A DNA stretch of 64,000 nucleotides from JAKEFM01 sp035695825 (GCA_035695825.1 DASRRH010000026.1:310001-374000), one strand, 5' to 3'; shown: positions 7,597 to 15,055, counted from the first letter of the stretch. Translations and numbers: made by a program. The notes: a model not told the origin generated them from the letters alone.

Positions 7597-7979
7597 TCTA
7601 CCTCGACAGCTCGGTCGCGCTCGCCCACCTCCTCGCCGAAGATCGCGCTCCCTCCCAAAAGCTCTGGACCGGCAGCCCCGTGTCCAGCCGGCTGCTCGAG
7701 TACGAGGTCTGGACCCGGGTCCACGCGCGCGAGCTCGCCCGTACGCACGAGGAAGCGATCCGGGCTCTCTTCGCCCGCGTGGCGTTCCTCGATCTCTCCA
7801 CCGCGGTCCTCGAACGCGCGCTCGAACCCTTCCCCGTTCCGGTGCGTACCCTCGACGCTCTCCATCTCGCCTCGGTGGAGTTTCTCCGACGAAACGGGCA
7901 GAAGGTCGAGCTCGCGACGTACGACGCACGTCAGGCCGCCGTCGCGAGACGGATGGGCATCCCGCTCTTCTCCCTCTAG
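7593..7979 (+). CDS. vapC: PIN-domain toxin (VapC family)
   Basis: A 128-residue PIN-domain ribonuclease. The four acidic metal ligands are visible: D5 (MIYLDSS), E38 (LLEYEVW), D88 (RTLDALHLAS) and D111 (ATYDAR). VapC toxins cut tRNA or rRNA, but the target here cannot be told from sequence. The start GTG overlaps the antitoxin end. The gene converges on speB with a 52-base gap that holds a 5-bp hairpin (8001-8014) without a T-tract. Confidence 0.92.
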   Translation: MIYLDSSVALAHLLAEDRAPSQKLWTGSPVSSRLLEYEVWTRVHARELARTHEEAIRALFARVAFLDLSTAVLERALEPFPVPVRTLDALHLASVEFLRRNGQKVELATYDARQAAVARRMGIPLFSL

Positions 7980-8031
7980 CCCGGGGGGCGGCCCGGCCTC
8001 CGAGGAACGCCTCGCCGCGCTCCGGGTGGCT

Positions 8032-8952
8032 CTAGGGAGTCCTCTTCCCGCGCACGACCGATCCGATCGCGCGGTAGGCGAGCCGCGCCGCGAGGAACTC
8101 GCAGGCGTGGAGTCCCGGCGTCGGGAGCAGCTCGACGAAGTCGAGAGCGACGATCCGACGAGCCCGAGCGACGGAGTCGAGGATCCGCAGCACCGGCTCC
8201 CAGAGGAGCCCCCCCGGCTCGGGAGTCCCGGTTGCCGCCATCAGGGAGGAGTCGAAGGCGTCGAGGTCGAAGGAGAGGTAGACCGGGTCCGGGAGCGCCG
8301 AGAGGACCGCCGCGGCGAGGCCATCCCCGAACGCGGGGAGGTCGTGCATGTAGAAGGTGAGCGCCTCCCCGGACGGAGGCTTCTCGATCGCGCCGGGGCG
8401 GGCGCGGCGCGTCGCCTGCGCCTCCTCGATCGAGAGGCTGCGGACGCCGACCTGCACGATCGGGACTTTCGCCTCGAGGACGCGGCGCATGACGCAGCCG
8501 TGCCCGTAGCGCGTCCCCTCGTACTCGTCGCGGAGGTCGCCGTGGGCGTCGAAGTGGAGGACGCCGAGCGAGGGGAAACGCGATTTCGCGGCGCGGATGG
8601 GCCCAAGCGAGATCGAGTGCTCGCCCCCGAGGATCACGGGGATCTGCTTGCCGTCGAGGATCTCCCCCACCCTTTTCTCGAGGGCGGCGGCGAGGGCTTC
8701 CGGGGGGCCCGGGAACTCGAAGGGGGGGAGCGTCGTGATCCCGGCTCGGTGGGGCTCGTCCTCCGCGCGCTCGTCGTAGAGCTCGACCTGCTCCGAGGCC
8801 TCGAGGATCGCCGCGGGGCCGCGCGCGGTCCCCTTGCGGTAGGTCGTCGTCTTCTCGTACGGGACGGGGAGGACGGCGAAGCGGGAGCGGCGCCGGTCGC
8901 AGAACGCGGGCTCGAGACCGAGGAAGGCCCCTTCGGGGGGGAAGGCGCTCAC
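8032..8952 (-). CDS. speB: Agmatinase
   Basis: Agmatinase hydrolyses agmatine to putrescine and urea. The 306-residue ureohydrolase has GGEHS, the di-manganese motifs DAHGDLRDEY and SFDLDAFDSS, and the TGTPEPGGL segment. The GTG start lies 4 bases after the pdaD stop, so the two steps from arginine to putrescine are one operon. Arginase and guanidinobutyrase are alternatives in this superfamily, but the decarboxylase partner argues for agmatinase. Confidence 0.92.
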   Translation of the reverse strand: MSAFPPEGAFLGLEPAFCDRRRSRFAVLPVPYEKTTTYRKGTARGPAAILEASEQVELYDERAEDEPHRAGITTLPPFEFPGPPEALAAALEKRVGEILDGKQIPVILGGEHSISLGPIRAAKSRFPSLGVLHFDAHGDLRDEYEGTRYGHGCVMRRVLEAKVPIVQVGVRSLSIEEAQATRRARPGAIEKPPSGEALTFYMHDLPAFGDGLAAAVLSALPDPVYLSFDLDAFDSSLMAATGTPEPGGLLWEPVLRILDSVARARRIVALDFVELLPTPGLHACEFLAARLAYRAIGSVVRGKRTP

Positions 8953-8956
8953 GGCG

Positions 8957-9517
8957 CTACGCGACGAGGACCGCGGCGGCGAGCACGGTCGTCCACCACC
9001 CGTTCTTCGCCCCCTGGGCGGTCTGGGTGATGTTCGTCGTCCGGTAGATCCGGTTCGAGATCTTCCAGAGGGCCTTGCGCTCGTCGTAGGAGGCGTCGGC
9101 GTCGTAGTCGACGCCGAGCACGGTGCAGAGCATCGAGGCGGCGAGGTCCTCGGCGTACTCGCCGGCCGACTCCTCGTCCTCCCCGTAGGAGTGGTGCTCG
9201 GAGAGGTAGCCGTACATCGCGGGGTCCTTCGGGATCGCGAGGCCGATCGAGGAGGAGATCAGCCGGCGGTTCTCGTTCGTCTCGCTGCGGGCGATCACGG
9301 AGAAGGTGACCTGGCCCGCCCGCATCTTCTTGAGCCCCCTCTCGATCGGGATCAGCTTGCAGTAGGGGGGGAAGATGCTCGAGACGGAGACGAGGTTGTA
9401 GCAGGCGATCCGGGCCTTGCGGAGCGCCATCTCGAAGGAGGTGAGGCGCTCTTTGTGGATGCCGACCCCCTTCGTGAGGAAGATCTCCTTCGCGGTGAAT
9501 GGGGTGCCTTCGGCCAT
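8957..9517 (-). CDS. pdaD: Pyruvoyl-dependent arginine decarboxylase
   Basis: PdaD makes agmatine from arginine using a pyruvoyl group formed by self-cleavage. The 186-residue proenzyme has the cleavage region NLVSVSSIFPP, with the expected cut between S46 and S47, and the later blocks SEHHSYGEDEESAGEYAED and TQTAQGAKNGWWTTVLAAA typical of the archaeal/chlamydial family. speB follows within 4 bases. It has its own promoter between the GGDEF gene and its ATG. Confidence 0.95.
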   Translation of the reverse strand: MAEGTPFTAKEIFLTKGVGIHKERLTSFEMALRKARIACYNLVSVSSIFPPYCKLIPIERGLKKMRAGQVTFSVIARSETNENRRLISSSIGLAIPKDPAMYGYLSEHHSYGEDEESAGEYAEDLAASMLCTVLGVDYDADASYDERKALWKISNRIYRTTNITQTAQGAKNGWWTTVLAAAVLVA

Positions 9518-9528
9518 CGGAGTCGCGC

Positions 9529-9545
9529 GCCCGCGTCGCGCGGGC
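9529..9545 (-). promoter_or_regulatory. Hairpin in the pdaD leader
   Basis: GCCCGCG / CGCGGGC with a 3-base loop forms a strong stem 11 bases upstream of the pdaD ATG. No Shine-Dalgarno sequence is visible between stem and start. It may limit initiation, or it may simply reflect the GC-rich sequence. Confidence 0.3.
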
Positions 9546-9571
9546 GGCAGTCGTAACCCTCGGGGCGCGCG

Positions 9572-9600
9572 CTTATACCGGATGCCCCGCGGAGGGGCAA
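9572..9600 (-). promoter_or_regulatory. Promoter of pdaD-speB
   Basis: On the minus strand: TTGCCC (9600-9595), 17 bases, TATAAG (9577-9572). The predicted start is near 9565, giving a leader of about 48 bases. The near-perfect -10 stands out against the GC-rich background. Confidence 0.6.
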
Positions 9601-9606
9601 CGAGCG

Positions 9607-10152
9607 TCAGGTCCCCTCGCCGGCGGGCGCCCGTGGGTCGCGCGCGACGGCGCGGTTGCCGCCGAGGGAGGTCGCCTCCTTCAGGGCCTCCTCCGCGGCG
9701 AAGACGAGGGCGTCGTAGAAGAGCGTGTTCCGGTCGCGGAAGCAGGACACCCCGATGCTCGCGCTCGCGCGGAAGGGCTGCCCCACCTCGACGTCGGACT
9801 CGAGGTTCCCGAGGGCGACGCGCAACCGCTCCGCGAGGGAGAGAGCCCCCTCGAGGTCGGTGTGCGGGAGGACGACGAGGAGGCGGTCGTCCGGGAATCG
9901 GCCGAGGAAGTCGCAGGAGCGGGACTGGCGCCGGACGAGGGCGACCGCCCGCTCCCGGACGAGGTCCCGGACGCGGTAGCCGTGGAGGTCGCGCAGCGCG
10001 TCGAGCCCGTCGACGCGGAGGAGGAGGCAGGAGAGGGGGTAGCCGTAGCGGCGGGCGCGGGCGAACTCGACCGTGAGCAGGTGGATCACCTGCGGGTAGG
10101 AGAAGAGACCGGGGTCGCCGGCCCCGAAGGACACGGTGCGCAGTTCGGTCAT
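9607..10152 (-). CDS. Degenerate GGDEF-domain protein
   Basis: A 181-residue, single-domain protein related to diguanylate cyclases. The fold signature is present: LTVEFARARRYGYPLSCLLLRVD near the start, RDLVRERAV in the middle and FRASASIGVSCF late. The active-site loop GGDEF is replaced by PDDRL (residues 87-91), so both loop glycines and the catalytic Glu are lost. Cyclase activity is therefore unlikely, and it may bind c-di-GMP, another nucleotide or a protein. It has no sensor domain or membrane segment. It lies upstream of pdaD but pdaD has its own promoter. Confidence 0.8.
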   Translation of the reverse strand: MTELRTVSFGAGDPGLFSYPQVIHLLTVEFARARRYGYPLSCLLLRVDGLDALRDLHGYRVRDLVRERAVALVRRQSRSCDFLGRFPDDRLLVVLPHTDLEGALSLAERLRVALGNLESDVEVGQPFRASASIGVSCFRDRNTLFYDALVFAAEEALKEATSLGGNRAVARDPRAPAGEGT

Positions 10153-10166
10153 GGGCCCGCAGGGAG

Positions 10167-10172
10167 ATTATC
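10167..10172 (-). promoter_or_regulatory. Possible -10 element of the GGDEF gene
   Basis: GATAAT on the minus strand, 14 bases before the ATG at 10152, is unusual in this sequence and could be a -10. No -35 match is seen at the right distance. If real, the GGDEF gene is transcribed independently of the small RNA upstream. Confidence 0.3.
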
Positions 10173-10218
10173 GAGCGGCCCCGGACGGAAGAATGAGGGG
10201 GCTCCCCCGCGGCCCTCC

Positions 10219-10256
10219 CTAAAAAAACAGGGTTCCCCTCCCGTTGAGGGGAACCC
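10219..10256 (-). terminator. Intrinsic terminator of the minus-strand small RNA
   Basis: A perfect 11-bp stem, GGGTTCCCCTC / GAGGGGAACCC, with a 5-base loop is followed on the minus strand by TG and seven T residues (10227-10221). It is the clearest intrinsic terminator in the window. It does not end any protein gene, because everything to its right on this strand up to rpoN is non-coding. Confidence 0.85.
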
Positions 10257-10409
10257 GGAGAAGGGCGAGTCCGGTCGCGAAGAGGGCGGTTAGGGAGGGG
10301 AAAAGTCTCCGCGGCCGGCGCTCACTCCCATCTCGTTCATTTCTTGTCTTCCCCCTTTGCGCCCCTGTGAGCGGGGGTGCCCTTGCAAAGGGAGGACCGT
10401 GCCCGTGCG
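10220..10409 (-). ncRNA. Candidate structured small RNA or leader RNA
   Basis: A consensus promoter (10416-10444) and an intrinsic terminator (10219-10256) bracket about 190 bases on the minus strand with no recognisable gene. Near its 5' end is a nested hairpin: outer stem GCAAAGGG/CCCTTTGC (10385-10392 with 10353-10360), inner C4/G4 stem. It contains a possible 16-residue peptide (ATG at 10340, TAA at 10292-10290) with an AGGGGGAAG ribosome site that sits at the hairpin's 3' arm. That site can pair alternatively with CTTTTCCCCT downstream. I recognise no Rfam family by eye (not SRP, RNase P, tmRNA or 6S with confidence). It could be a trans-acting RNA or an attenuator for the GGDEF gene. 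Confidence 0.55.
10290..10340 (-). CDS. Possible 16-residue leader peptide
   Basis: ATG at 10340 opens a 16-codon frame ending in TAA, with GGGGGAAG 8 bases before it. It lies inside the candidate RNA and its ribosome site can be sequestered by two alternative pairings. The peptide has no run of one amino acid that would suggest classical attenuation. Speculative. Confidence 0.2.
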   Translation of the reverse strand: MNEMGVSAGRGDFSPP

Positions 10410-10415
10410 AGTTGA

Positions 10416-10444
10416 ATGAGACTTCCTAAGAACCCCTTTGTCAA
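10416..10444 (-). promoter_or_regulatory. Promoter of the small RNA
   Basis: On the minus strand: perfect TTGACA (10444-10439), 17 bases, TCTCAT (10421-10416). The predicted start is near 10409. The -35 is perfect and correctly spaced, though the -10 matches the consensus at only three of six positions. Confidence 0.6.
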
Positions 10445-10669
10445 GGGCTTTGAACATGTGCAATCGAGGAGCCGTCGGGAAAGGCGTTCCTCCCGCGTGT
10501 CGCGCTTTCTCGACGCCTGTCGAGGGGCCTCGACGCGCGGGGGGCGACGGGCGGACCCCTCGAGGTCGAGCCCCCGCCGGGGAGCCCGCGGGCGCCGACC
10601 GTTCCCAGGGGGGGAGCCGGCGGATATGAACTCCTTCGCGGCGCGGGGCGTTCGCGCCCCGCCGGCGAG
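10445..10669. other. Intergenic region before the secreted protein gene
   Basis: About 225 bases between the small-RNA promoter and the next plus-strand gene. I see no gene. An upstream ATG at 10626 is in another frame. No clear promoter for the plus-strand gene is visible. Confidence 0.3.
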
Positions 10670-12301
10670 ATGGCGGCGTTTCCCCTTCTCCTCGTCCTCC
10701 TCCCTCCCGCGCAGCTCGAGGTGCACCCGGTCGCCCGCCTCCTCCGGCCGATGCCGGAGAGCTTCGCCTCCCGGTACGGCTCGCACATCCGCTCGGGACC
10801 CTCCGAAGGGGAGGGCGCCCTCCCCTTCCTCCCCGCCTCGGGCCGTCTCGGACTCCTCTCGGCCGACGTCCTCCAACAGCTCTTGCGCCGGGCCGTGGGG
10901 GGTGAAGCGCTCGCCTTCGACACGCTCGGCGACGCCCTGGTGGTCCGCGGCCCCTCGACGGCCCAGGCGAAGGTCCGCGACCTCCTCGAGGCGCTGCAGG
11001 CGGTCGCCGCGCAGCGGATCGAGGTCGAGGTCTCCCTCCACGAGGCCCCCGCCGAGAACGCCCCCGCCGACCCGGAGAAGCGGCTCGCCTCGGCTCCCCT
11101 CCTCGGGCGCGCGCGGCTCGAGCTCGCCCCCGGGGCCGTCGGCTCCTTCGGCCGGCGGACGGAACGCTCCTTCCTGATGGACTACGACGTCGAGGTCGCG
11201 GAGCGCGCGTCCGTCGCCGACCCGGAGTTCGGGACCTTGCTCGCCGGCCTCGGGGTCGACCTGCGAGCGAGCCCCCTCTCCGACGGCCGGATCCACCTGA
11301 CGCTCCTCGCCGACCGTGGCGAGGTGCTCGGGACCGAGCCGTTCGAGACCGGCGCGATCGGCCTCGGAACCCTCGAGATCCCTCGGGTCGCGGTCGGCTG
11401 CCTCGCCGCCTGCGCCTCGCTCCGCGAAGGGGAGCGCGCCCTCTTCGAGGTCCGAGGCCTCCCGGACCGCGAGGGCCCGGGGCTCCTCCTCTCGGTCCAG
11501 GCGCGCGCGCTCCCGCGCGAGGGGGAGCTCGCCGGCGGGGTCCGCCTCTTCTCCGTCGGGTTCCTCGCCGACGCGGGCGGGAGGATCCTCCCTCGGATCG
11601 ACGAGCGTCTCCTCCCCGTCCCGGACGAGGAGGCCGCGGATCCGGAGACGGTTCCCCCCTCCCGCTTCCTCGAGTGGCTACGGGAGACCTACGGCGCGGC
11701 GCGCTTCGACGCCGCCCTCGGGGCCTCCGGCCTCGCCGTCCCCTGCTCGGACGCCCGCCTCGCCTTCGCGGGCGTCCCGAAGGAGGTCCTCGACCGCGCC
11801 GAGGAGCTCCGCGCGGGGATGGAGAAGCCCCTCGCCGCGGGGGTCGCCCTGGCCCTCGAAGTCGGGGCGGAGGGGAGCGCCCCGCGGGCGAGCGTCCGCC
11901 TCGCCGCGACCGTCGGCCGCTCCTGCGGCGCCCTCCTCGGCGTCGAAACGACGAGCGTCGCCGACTACGACGTCGAGATCGCCCAGCGTTCCGTGGCCGC
12001 GGATCCGGTCGTCGTCCGCGAGTTCGACGGGGTCGTGTTCCGGGCGCACCTCCTCGCCCTCGAGGGGGATCGCGCCGTCCTCGAGGTGGAACTCCTCGGC
12101 CGCGCGGTCGGCCCGCGGACGCGGCGCGCGACGGGGGCGCGCTACCTCGGCGACGTCGAGACCGCTCCGACCGAGCGCGCCGCGCTCCGCCGGATCGTCA
12201 CGCTGCGGCCCGGGGAGCGCGTCCTCCTCGGGGAGCTTCCCCCCCCCGCCGGGGAGGGCCCTCGCCTCGCGGCGTTCCTGTCGGCCTCGCCCGCCCGGTG
12301 A
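10670..12301 (+). CDS. Exported protein with an internal repeat, function unknown
   Basis: A 543-residue protein with a short signal peptide (MAAFPLLLVLLPPAQLE). Residues about 30-130 resemble the N-domain seen before secretin-type modules (AFDTLGDALVVRGPSTAQAKVRDLLEAL). Two later segments look duplicated: MDYDVEVAERASVADPEF near 165 and ADYDVEIAQRSVAADPVV near 425, each followed by a beta-rich stretch (HLTLLADRGEVLG / HLLALEGDRAVLEVELLG). No secretin pore domain is present. It is 43 bases upstream of rpoN. I infer a periplasmic protein and no more. Confidence 0.7.
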   Translation: MAAFPLLLVLLPPAQLEVHPVARLLRPMPESFASRYGSHIRSGPSEGEGALPFLPASGRLGLLSADVLQQLLRRAVGGEALAFDTLGDALVVRGPSTAQAKVRDLLEALQAVAAQRIEVEVSLHEAPAENAPADPEKRLASAPLLGRARLELAPGAVGSFGRRTERSFLMDYDVEVAERASVADPEFGTLLAGLGVDLRASPLSDGRIHLTLLADRGEVLGTEPFETGAIGLGTLEIPRVAVGCLAACASLREGERALFEVRGLPDREGPGLLLSVQARALPREGELAGGVRLFSVGFLADAGGRILPRIDERLLPVPDEEAADPETVPPSRFLEWLRETYGAARFDAALGASGLAVPCSDARLAFAGVPKEVLDRAEELRAGMEKPLAAGVALALEVGAEGSAPRASVRLAATVGRSCGALLGVETTSVADYDVEIAQRSVAADPVVVREFDGVVFRAHLLALEGDRAVLEVELLGRAVGPRTRRATGARYLGDVETAPTERAALRRIVTLRPGERVLLGELPPPAGEGPRLAAFLSASPAR

Positions 12302-12317
12302 GGTTTGTCACGCTCTG

Positions 12318-12323
12318 TATAGT
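12318..12323 (+). promoter_or_regulatory. Possible -10 of rpoN
   Basis: TATAGT lies 21 bases before the rpoN ATG in one of the few AT-rich spots. No -35 matches at 16-18 bases, so the call is weak. Confidence 0.3.
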
Positions 12324-12344
12324 TGATGACCTGCCTCGGCGCGC

Positions 12345-13781
12345 ATGAAGCTCGGCCTCCACCAAAGCCTCCGCCTGGAACAGCGGCTCCTCCAGTCGCC
12401 GCAGATGATCCAGGCGATGCAGATCCTCCAGCTGCCGAGCCTGGAGCTGCGCGAGCGCGTCGAGCGAGAGCTCGAGGAGAATCCCTTCCTCGAGGTCGTC
12501 GAACCCGAAGCGCCCCCCCCCGAGGAGACGCGCCCCTCGCGCGAGGAGCTCTCGATTGACGGCGCCCGCCTCGAGGTGATCGGGAGGCTCGAGCGGATGC
12601 TCGAGGAGCGGCCCCCCGGCCCGGGGGCGGCGCGCCACCCTGGCTCGAACGGAGAGGAAGACCCGCACTACGACGCCCTCCTCAACGCCCCCGATCCGCA
12701 CGGCACGATCGCCGATCGGCTCCTCCCCGACCTCCGGAGCGAGGAGATGACGGAGCGGGAACGCCAGATCGGGGAGTACATCCTGAACTGCCTCGACGCG
12801 CGCGGCTATCTCGTCGCGGGGCTCGAGGAGATCGTGACGGGACTCGCGGCCGAGCTCCCCGACGTGACGGTGGAGGAGGTCGCCGCGGTCCTCGAGCGGG
12901 TGCGGCGCCTCGGCCCCCCGGGGATCGGAGCGCGGGACCTCCGGGAGTGCCTCCTCCTCCAGATCGAGCGCCTCGGCGGCCGGGGGGACCTCGAGCGGCT
13001 CCTCGTCGAGCGCTACCTCCCCGACCTCGCGAACAACCGCCTCCCCAAGATCGTCCGCGAGACGGGGGCAAGCCTCGAGGAGATCAAGGAGGCGGTCGCG
13101 TTCCTGAAGACCCTCGACCCCGCCCCGGGGGCGGGGCTCGACGCGGGGAGGGCCGCCGCGATCATGCCCGACGTGCTCGTTGAGGAGCTCGAGGGGGAGT
13201 TCGTGGTCACCCTCGAGCGAGGAGACCTCCCGCCGATTCGGGTCTCCCCCGACTTCCGCCGCTTCCTCGAGGAGGCGAAGGTCGACCGCGGCGCCTTCGA
13301 GCTCCTCAAGCGCAAGCTCGAGTCCGCGAAGTGGCTGATCGAGGCGATCGGCCAGCGGGAGTCGACGTTGCTGCGGATCGCGAAAGAGGTCGTCCGGCGC
13401 CAGCGCGACTTCCTCGAGCACGGCCCCTCCCGCCTGCGGCCGATGCGGATGCAGGAGATCGCCGACGCCGTCGGCGTCCACATCTCGACGGTGAGCCGCG
13501 CGATCAAGGGGAAGTACATGCAGACCCCGCGGGGGATCGTCGAGATGCGCTCCTTCTTCACGGGGGGGACGGAGATGGAGACGGGGGAGGTCGAGTCCCA
13601 GACGGCGATCAAGGAGCGCGTGCGCGCGCTGGTCGAGACCGAGGACGCGCGCCGGCCCCTCTCCGACGAGGAGATCGCCGACCGCCTGCGGGAGCAGGGG
13701 CTCGCGATCGCGCGCCGGACGGTGACCAAGTACCGCCGCGCGCTCGGGATCCGTCCCTCCAGCGTGCGCCGCGCCTACTAG
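12345..13781 (+). CDS. rpoN: RNA polymerase sigma-54 factor
   Basis: RpoN directs RNA polymerase to -24/-12 promoters and needs an NtrC-type ATPase. All three regions are present in 478 residues: the Gln/Leu-rich region I (LRLEQRLLQSPQMIQAMQIL at about 9-28), the core-binding domain (about 110-290) and the C-terminal DNA-binding domain with a helix-turn-helix (IADAVGVHISTVSRAIKGKY) and the RpoN box ARRTVTKYR at 456-464. Two NtrC-family partners are encoded in the window (4181-5584 and 33479-34870). Confidence 0.97.
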   Translation: MKLGLHQSLRLEQRLLQSPQMIQAMQILQLPSLELRERVERELEENPFLEVVEPEAPPPEETRPSREELSIDGARLEVIGRLERMLEERPPGPGAARHPGSNGEEDPHYDALLNAPDPHGTIADRLLPDLRSEEMTERERQIGEYILNCLDARGYLVAGLEEIVTGLAAELPDVTVEEVAAVLERVRRLGPPGIGARDLRECLLLQIERLGGRGDLERLLVERYLPDLANNRLPKIVRETGASLEEIKEAVAFLKTLDPAPGAGLDAGRAAAIMPDVLVEELEGEFVVTLERGDLPPIRVSPDFRRFLEEAKVDRGAFELLKRKLESAKWLIEAIGQRESTLLRIAKEVVRRQRDFLEHGPSRLRPMRMQEIADAVGVHISTVSRAIKGKYMQTPRGIVEMRSFFTGGTEMETGEVESQTAIKERVRALVETEDARRPLSDEEIADRLREQGLAIARRTVTKYRRALGIRPSSVRRAY

Positions 13782-13838
13782 CGGGGCGCTTGCCGGCCCG
13801 CGGCCGCGCGAGTAGAACGCGCGCCCGCCTTCCCCCCC

Positions 13839-15017
13839 ATGGCTGGACGCCCCCCGAGCGAGAAGGACCGCTATCTCTCGGGCGAAGCCGTCGACCCCCC
13901 CGTCGTCGAGGGGTCCGACGCGCTCGCCGAGCTGATCGACCGCACCTTCCTCGCCTACAACGCGGGGAGGCTCCGGGAGGCCTGCCGCCTCCTCGTGGAG
14001 CGGATCCTCCGCCCCGAGGTGACGGTCGGCGTCTCGATCGCGGGGGCGCTCACGCCGGCCGGGCTCGGCCGCTCTTGCCTGATCCCCTGGATCCGGGCGG
14101 GCTTCGTCGACTGGATCGTCTCGACGGGCGCGAACCTCTACCACGACGCGCACTACGCGCTCGGGTTCCGGATGCGCCGGGGCTCCTCGGCCTTCGACGA
14201 CCGGGAGCTCCAGCGCCTCGGGGTCGTGCGCATCTACGACCTCGTCTTCGACTACGACATCCTGCTGCGGACGGACGAGTTCTTCCGCCAGCTCCTCCGC
14301 ACGGAGCCCTTCGGCCGGCCGATGTCGACGGCGGAGTTCCACCACCTCGTCGGAGCCGCCCTCCTCGAGCGCAACGCCGCCCTCGAGCGCGCGCACGCCC
14401 TCCCCGAAGGGGCGAGGGGGTCGAGGGACGGGACCTCCCCCTACGAGTGCGTCCTGACGGCCGCCGCGCGCGCCGGGGTCCCGATCTACACCTCCTCGCC
14501 CGGCGATTCCTCGATCGGGATGAACGTCGCCGAGGTCGCCATGAAGGAAGAAACGCGCTTCGCCTTCGATGTCCTCGCCGACGTGAACGAGACGACCGCC
14601 CTCGTCTACGACGCGAAGAAGTCGGGCGGCCGCCACGCGGCGGTCATGTTCGGCGGAGGGTCCCCGAAGAACTTCCTCCTCCAGACCGAACCGCAGATCC
14701 GCGAGGTCTTCGGCCTCGACGACGCGGGCCACGACTACTACCTCCAGGTGACGGACGCGCGGGCCGACACGGGGGGCCTCTCCGGGGCGACCCCGGGCGA
14801 GGCGGTCTCGTGGGGGAAGGTCGACCCGGCGAAGCTCTCCGACGCCGTCGTCGTCTACTCGGACACGACGATCGCGATGCCCCTCCTCACCTCCTACGCG
14901 CTCGCCCGGTGCAAGCCGCGGCCCCTGAAGCGGCTCTACGAGCGCCGCCGCGACGCGCTCGAGCGCGTGCGGGGGGACCTCCGTTTGACAGCCGCCCGTC
15001 GGGGGCTATCCTCGTAG
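13839..15017 (+). CDS. Deoxyhypusine synthase homologue (polyamine aminobutyl transferase)
   Basis: A 392-residue member of the deoxyhypusine synthase family. Family blocks are clear: TVGVSIAGALTPAGLG near the N-terminus, TGANLYHDAHYALG, YTSSPGDSSIGMN, GGGSPKNFLLQTEP and SGATPGEAVSWGKV. K327 in the last block aligns with the catalytic Lys of the human enzyme. Eukaryotic and archaeal enzymes modify eIF5A/aIF5A. Bacterial homologues are thought to make homospermidine or spermidine from putrescine-type acceptors. Here putrescine genes lie 4 kb away and efp is the next gene, but that EF-P lacks a lysine at the modification site. I favour polyamine synthesis. Confidence 0.88.
   Translation: MAGRPPSEKDRYLSGEAVDPPVVEGSDALAELIDRTFLAYNAGRLREACRLLVERILRPEVTVGVSIAGALTPAGLGRSCLIPWIRAGFVDWIVSTGANLYHDAHYALGFRMRRGSSAFDDRELQRLGVVRIYDLVFDYDILLRTDEFFRQLLRTEPFGRPMSTAEFHHLVGAALLERNAALERAHALPEGARGSRDGTSPYECVLTAAARAGVPIYTSSPGDSSIGMNVAEVAMKEETRFAFDVLADVNETTALVYDAKKSGGRHAAVMFGGGSPKNFLLQTEPQIREVFGLDDAGHDYYLQVTDARADTGGLSGATPGEAVSWGKVDPAKLSDAVVVYSDTTIAMPLLTSYALARCKPRPLKRLYERRRDALERVRGDLRLTAARRGLSS
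14985..15012 (+). promoter_or_regulatory. Promoter of efp inside the preceding gene
   Basis: TTGACA (14985-14990), 16 bases, TATCCT (15007-15012), located in the last codons of the deoxyhypusine-synthase homologue. The predicted start is near 15019, so efp can be expressed on its own with a leader of about 70 bases. Confidence 0.6.
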
Positions 15018-15055
15018 CGCCCCGCGTCGGGCGCGAAGGGCGGCCGCGCGGGGCG
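15018..15055 (+). promoter_or_regulatory. Hairpin in the efp leader or weak terminator
   Basis: CGCCCCGCG (15018-15026) pairs perfectly with CGCGGGGCG (15047-15055), followed by TTTCGTCT. It would be the first structure of the efp leader made from the promoter at 14985, or a weak terminator of the upstream gene. Confidence 0.4.

Noticed and set aside
10380..10402. Possible sigma-54 promoter on the minus strand (GGGCACGG ... TTTGC)
   Set aside because: The GG and GC elements are about 5 bases too far apart for a -24/-12 promoter, and the segment belongs to the small-RNA hairpin.
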